NCBI RefSeq assembly: GCF_003710825.1 | Contig: NZ_RHHQ01000012.1 | Span: 124,001-188,000 of the forward strand | Direction: 5' to 3' | DNA: 64,000 nucleotides | From: Brevibacillus fluminis | GTDB lineage: Bacteria; Bacillota; Bacilli; Brevibacillales; Brevibacillaceae | In this document: positions 62,754 through 64,000 of the stretch, piece by piece | Position numbering within the stretch: position 1 is the stretch's first letter | Layout: each line of letters opens with the position of its first letter | Made by a program: the position numbers and the translations under genes | The notes under the pieces: generated by a model | Told to the model about the DNA's origin: nothing | Databases searched by the model: none | Seen by the model: only the letters and a program-made list of their open reading frames with translations

Positions 62754-63449
62754 ATGACGGATATCGACTATACACCCTTGTATTTGTCTTTAAAAGTCGC
62801 CGGGATAGCCACCTCCATTGTTTTTATCAGTGGAGTTTTGCTGGCCCGGCTGCTCGCGCGCAAGGAGTTTGTGGGAAAAAGCGCGCTGGAATCGTTTTTT
62901 TTATTGCCGCTGGTCCTACCTCCGACCGTCGTCGGGTTCGGCCTGTTGATGTTGTTCGGCAAAACCGGAATCTTGGGAAAGTGGCTGCTCATGCATTATG
63001 ACGTGCAGATCGTTTTTACTTGGGTGGGGGCGGTCATCGCTTCTGTGGTCGTTTCGTTCCCGATGATGTACCAGAGCGCGCTCGCTGCATTCCAGACGGT
63101 GGACAAGCATTTGGAAATCGCCGCGCGCACGATGGGCGCTTCCGAGTGGCGCGTGTTTTGGACGGTTTCCTTTCCGCTGGCGTGGCCGGGGGTTTTGGCT
63201 GGCTTGGTGCTCGCCTTCGCCCGTGCGCTGGGTGAGTTCGGTGCGACGATGATGCTGGCGGGCTACATCCCCGGCAAAACGGACACGATTCCGATCGCCA
63301 TCTATTTCGCGGTGGAAAACGGGGAGATGGACAAGGCCTACTTTTGGGTTGTAATCATCGTTGCGCTCGGATTCAGCACCATCATGTGGCTCAATTGGTG
63401 GACCAAACGCAACCTCAGACGTTACGCACATGAAAGCAAACAAACATAG
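62754..63449 (+). CDS. modB: Molybdate ABC transporter permease
   Basis: 231 residues, five to six helices. LPLVLPPTVVGFGLLMLFG and the EAA-like loop AARTMGASEWRVFWTVSFPLAWPG followed by FARALGEFGATMMLAG are signatures of ModB/CysT-type permeases. The ATG at 62754 has AAAGGTGG six bases upstream. Lies 37 bp after modA. Confidence 0.93.
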   Translation: MTDIDYTPLYLSLKVAGIATSIVFISGVLLARLLARKEFVGKSALESFFLLPLVLPPTVVGFGLLMLFGKTGILGKWLLMHYDVQIVFTWVGAVIASVVVSFPMMYQSALAAFQTVDKHLEIAARTMGASEWRVFWTVSFPLAWPGVLAGLVLAFARALGEFGATMMLAGYIPGKTDTIPIAIYFAVENGEMDKAYFWVVIIVALGFSTIMWLNWWTKRNLRRYAHESKQT

Positions 63450-63465
63450 ATTGGGAGAGAAACGC

Positions 63466-64000
63466 ATGCTTTCTGTTCATATAGAAAAAAAGCTGGCCCA
63501 TTTCCAGCTGGACGTCCAGTTTGCGGTCGGGAATGAACGGATCGTCCTGTTCGGCCCTTCAGGATCGGGGAAAACGACGATTCTCAACGCACTCGCAGGC
63601 ATCATTCACCCCGATGCTGGCGGGATTTCGCTGAACGATACCGTCTTCTATGAAGCGAAAAAGCGCCCTCTTTCGATTCAGAAGCGTCGCATCGGGTATT
63701 TGTTCCAAGATTTCGCGCTGTTTCCTCACATGAAGGTCGAAGCGAACATTTTATACGGCGTCAAGCAAAAAGGGATGACAAGCCAATCTCCCCTCATCCA
63801 GCAGCTATTGTCTGTGATGAAGATCGGACATTTGCTGGAGAAATATCCTACGCAAATTTCCGGTGGTGAAAAGCAACGGGTGGCTTTGGCGAGAGCGCTT
63901 GCCACCGAGCCGCATCTGCTGCTGCTCGACGAGCCATTTTCCGCGCTTGATAAAGAGACAAAGGCACAATGCCATGAAATAGTAATCGAGCTGCACCAGA
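63466..64000 (+). CDS. modC: Molybdate ABC transporter ATPase, truncated by the window edge
   Basis: The 178 codons in the window hold Walker A FGPSGSGKTT, Q-loop LFQDFALFPHM, signature ISGGEKQR and Walker B LLLLDEPFSALD, the full nucleotide-binding core of ModC. The C-terminal molybdate-binding (TOBE) part, if any, is off the right edge. ATG at 63466 with GGGAGAG, 16 bp after modB. It reads through to the last base without a stop. Confidence 0.92.
   Translation, partial: MLSVHIEKKLAHFQLDVQFAVGNERIVLFGPSGSGKTTILNALAGIIHPDAGGISLNDTVFYEAKKRPLSIQKRRIGYLFQDFALFPHMKVEANILYGVKQKGMTSQSPLIQQLLSVMKIGHLLEKYPTQISGGEKQRVALARALATEPHLLLLDEPFSALDKETKAQCHEIVIELHQ

Overview
The window looks like chromosome from an endospore-forming member of the Bacillales with roughly 50-57% G+C. 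The evidence is a HutP histidine-utilisation attenuator, a YheC/D-type spore-coat ATP-grasp protein, a YfhP-type membrane protein, BceAB-type ABC genes, TTG/GTG starts with strong Shine-Dalgarno (SD) sites, and many U-tailed terminators. A Tumebacillus/Brevibacillus-like host is my inference and is not proven. No rRNA, tRNA or CRISPR array was seen.

Layout. 1-4.8 kb: truncated L,D-transpeptidase, nucleotidyltransferase-like protein, tiny phospholipase A2, orphan lipoprotein, ROK regulator and a two-chain chromate transporter. 4.8-8.8 kb: hut locus (hutH, permease, hutP) behind a leader with two perfect HutP-site patterns and a terminator. 8.9-11.1 kb: a 13-residue-repeat protein, a small hydrophobic protein, a VOC protein and a methyltransferase. 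11.1-20.95 kb: a nine-gene peptidoglycan-sugar salvage operon (serine hydrolase, sugar ABC transporter without its ATPase, tandem GNAT, sugar kinase, murR, murQ, nagZ), preceded by a promoter framed by two identical-arm palindromes and a cre-like site. 21-24.6 kb: membrane-anchored protein and BceAB-like exporter. 24.7-28.6 kb: an NO/c-di-GMP signalling operon (REC-HD-GYP, H-NOX, hybrid kinase, REC). 28.6-44.4 kb: mixed metabolic and accessory genes (spore ATP-grasp, MerR plus imine-reductase-like gene, mqo, amino-acid/polyamine permease, glycerate kinase, DMT exporter, a convergent DUF2306 pair, aspA) and an IS200/IS605 element with intact tnpB but broken tnpA.

44.7-56.8 kb: the most notable block. 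A sigma-54 activator is divergent from a textbook -24/-12 promoter that drives a dipeptide ABC transporter, an asparaginase-II-family enzyme and a secreted cyanophycinase. I read this as a scavenging system for extracellular cyanophycin: cleavage outside the cell, beta-aspartyl dipeptide import, then aspartate release. Its DppC permease carries a roughly 220-residue Ig-like insertion. 56.8-64 kb: DUF1772 protein, YfhP, a short haem-copper-oxidase-like protein, a Nudix hydrolase, and a molybdate locus (HTH-PBP regulator divergent from modA-modB-modC). ModA is fused to a copper-amine-oxidase-N 'stalk' domain, and modC runs off the right edge.
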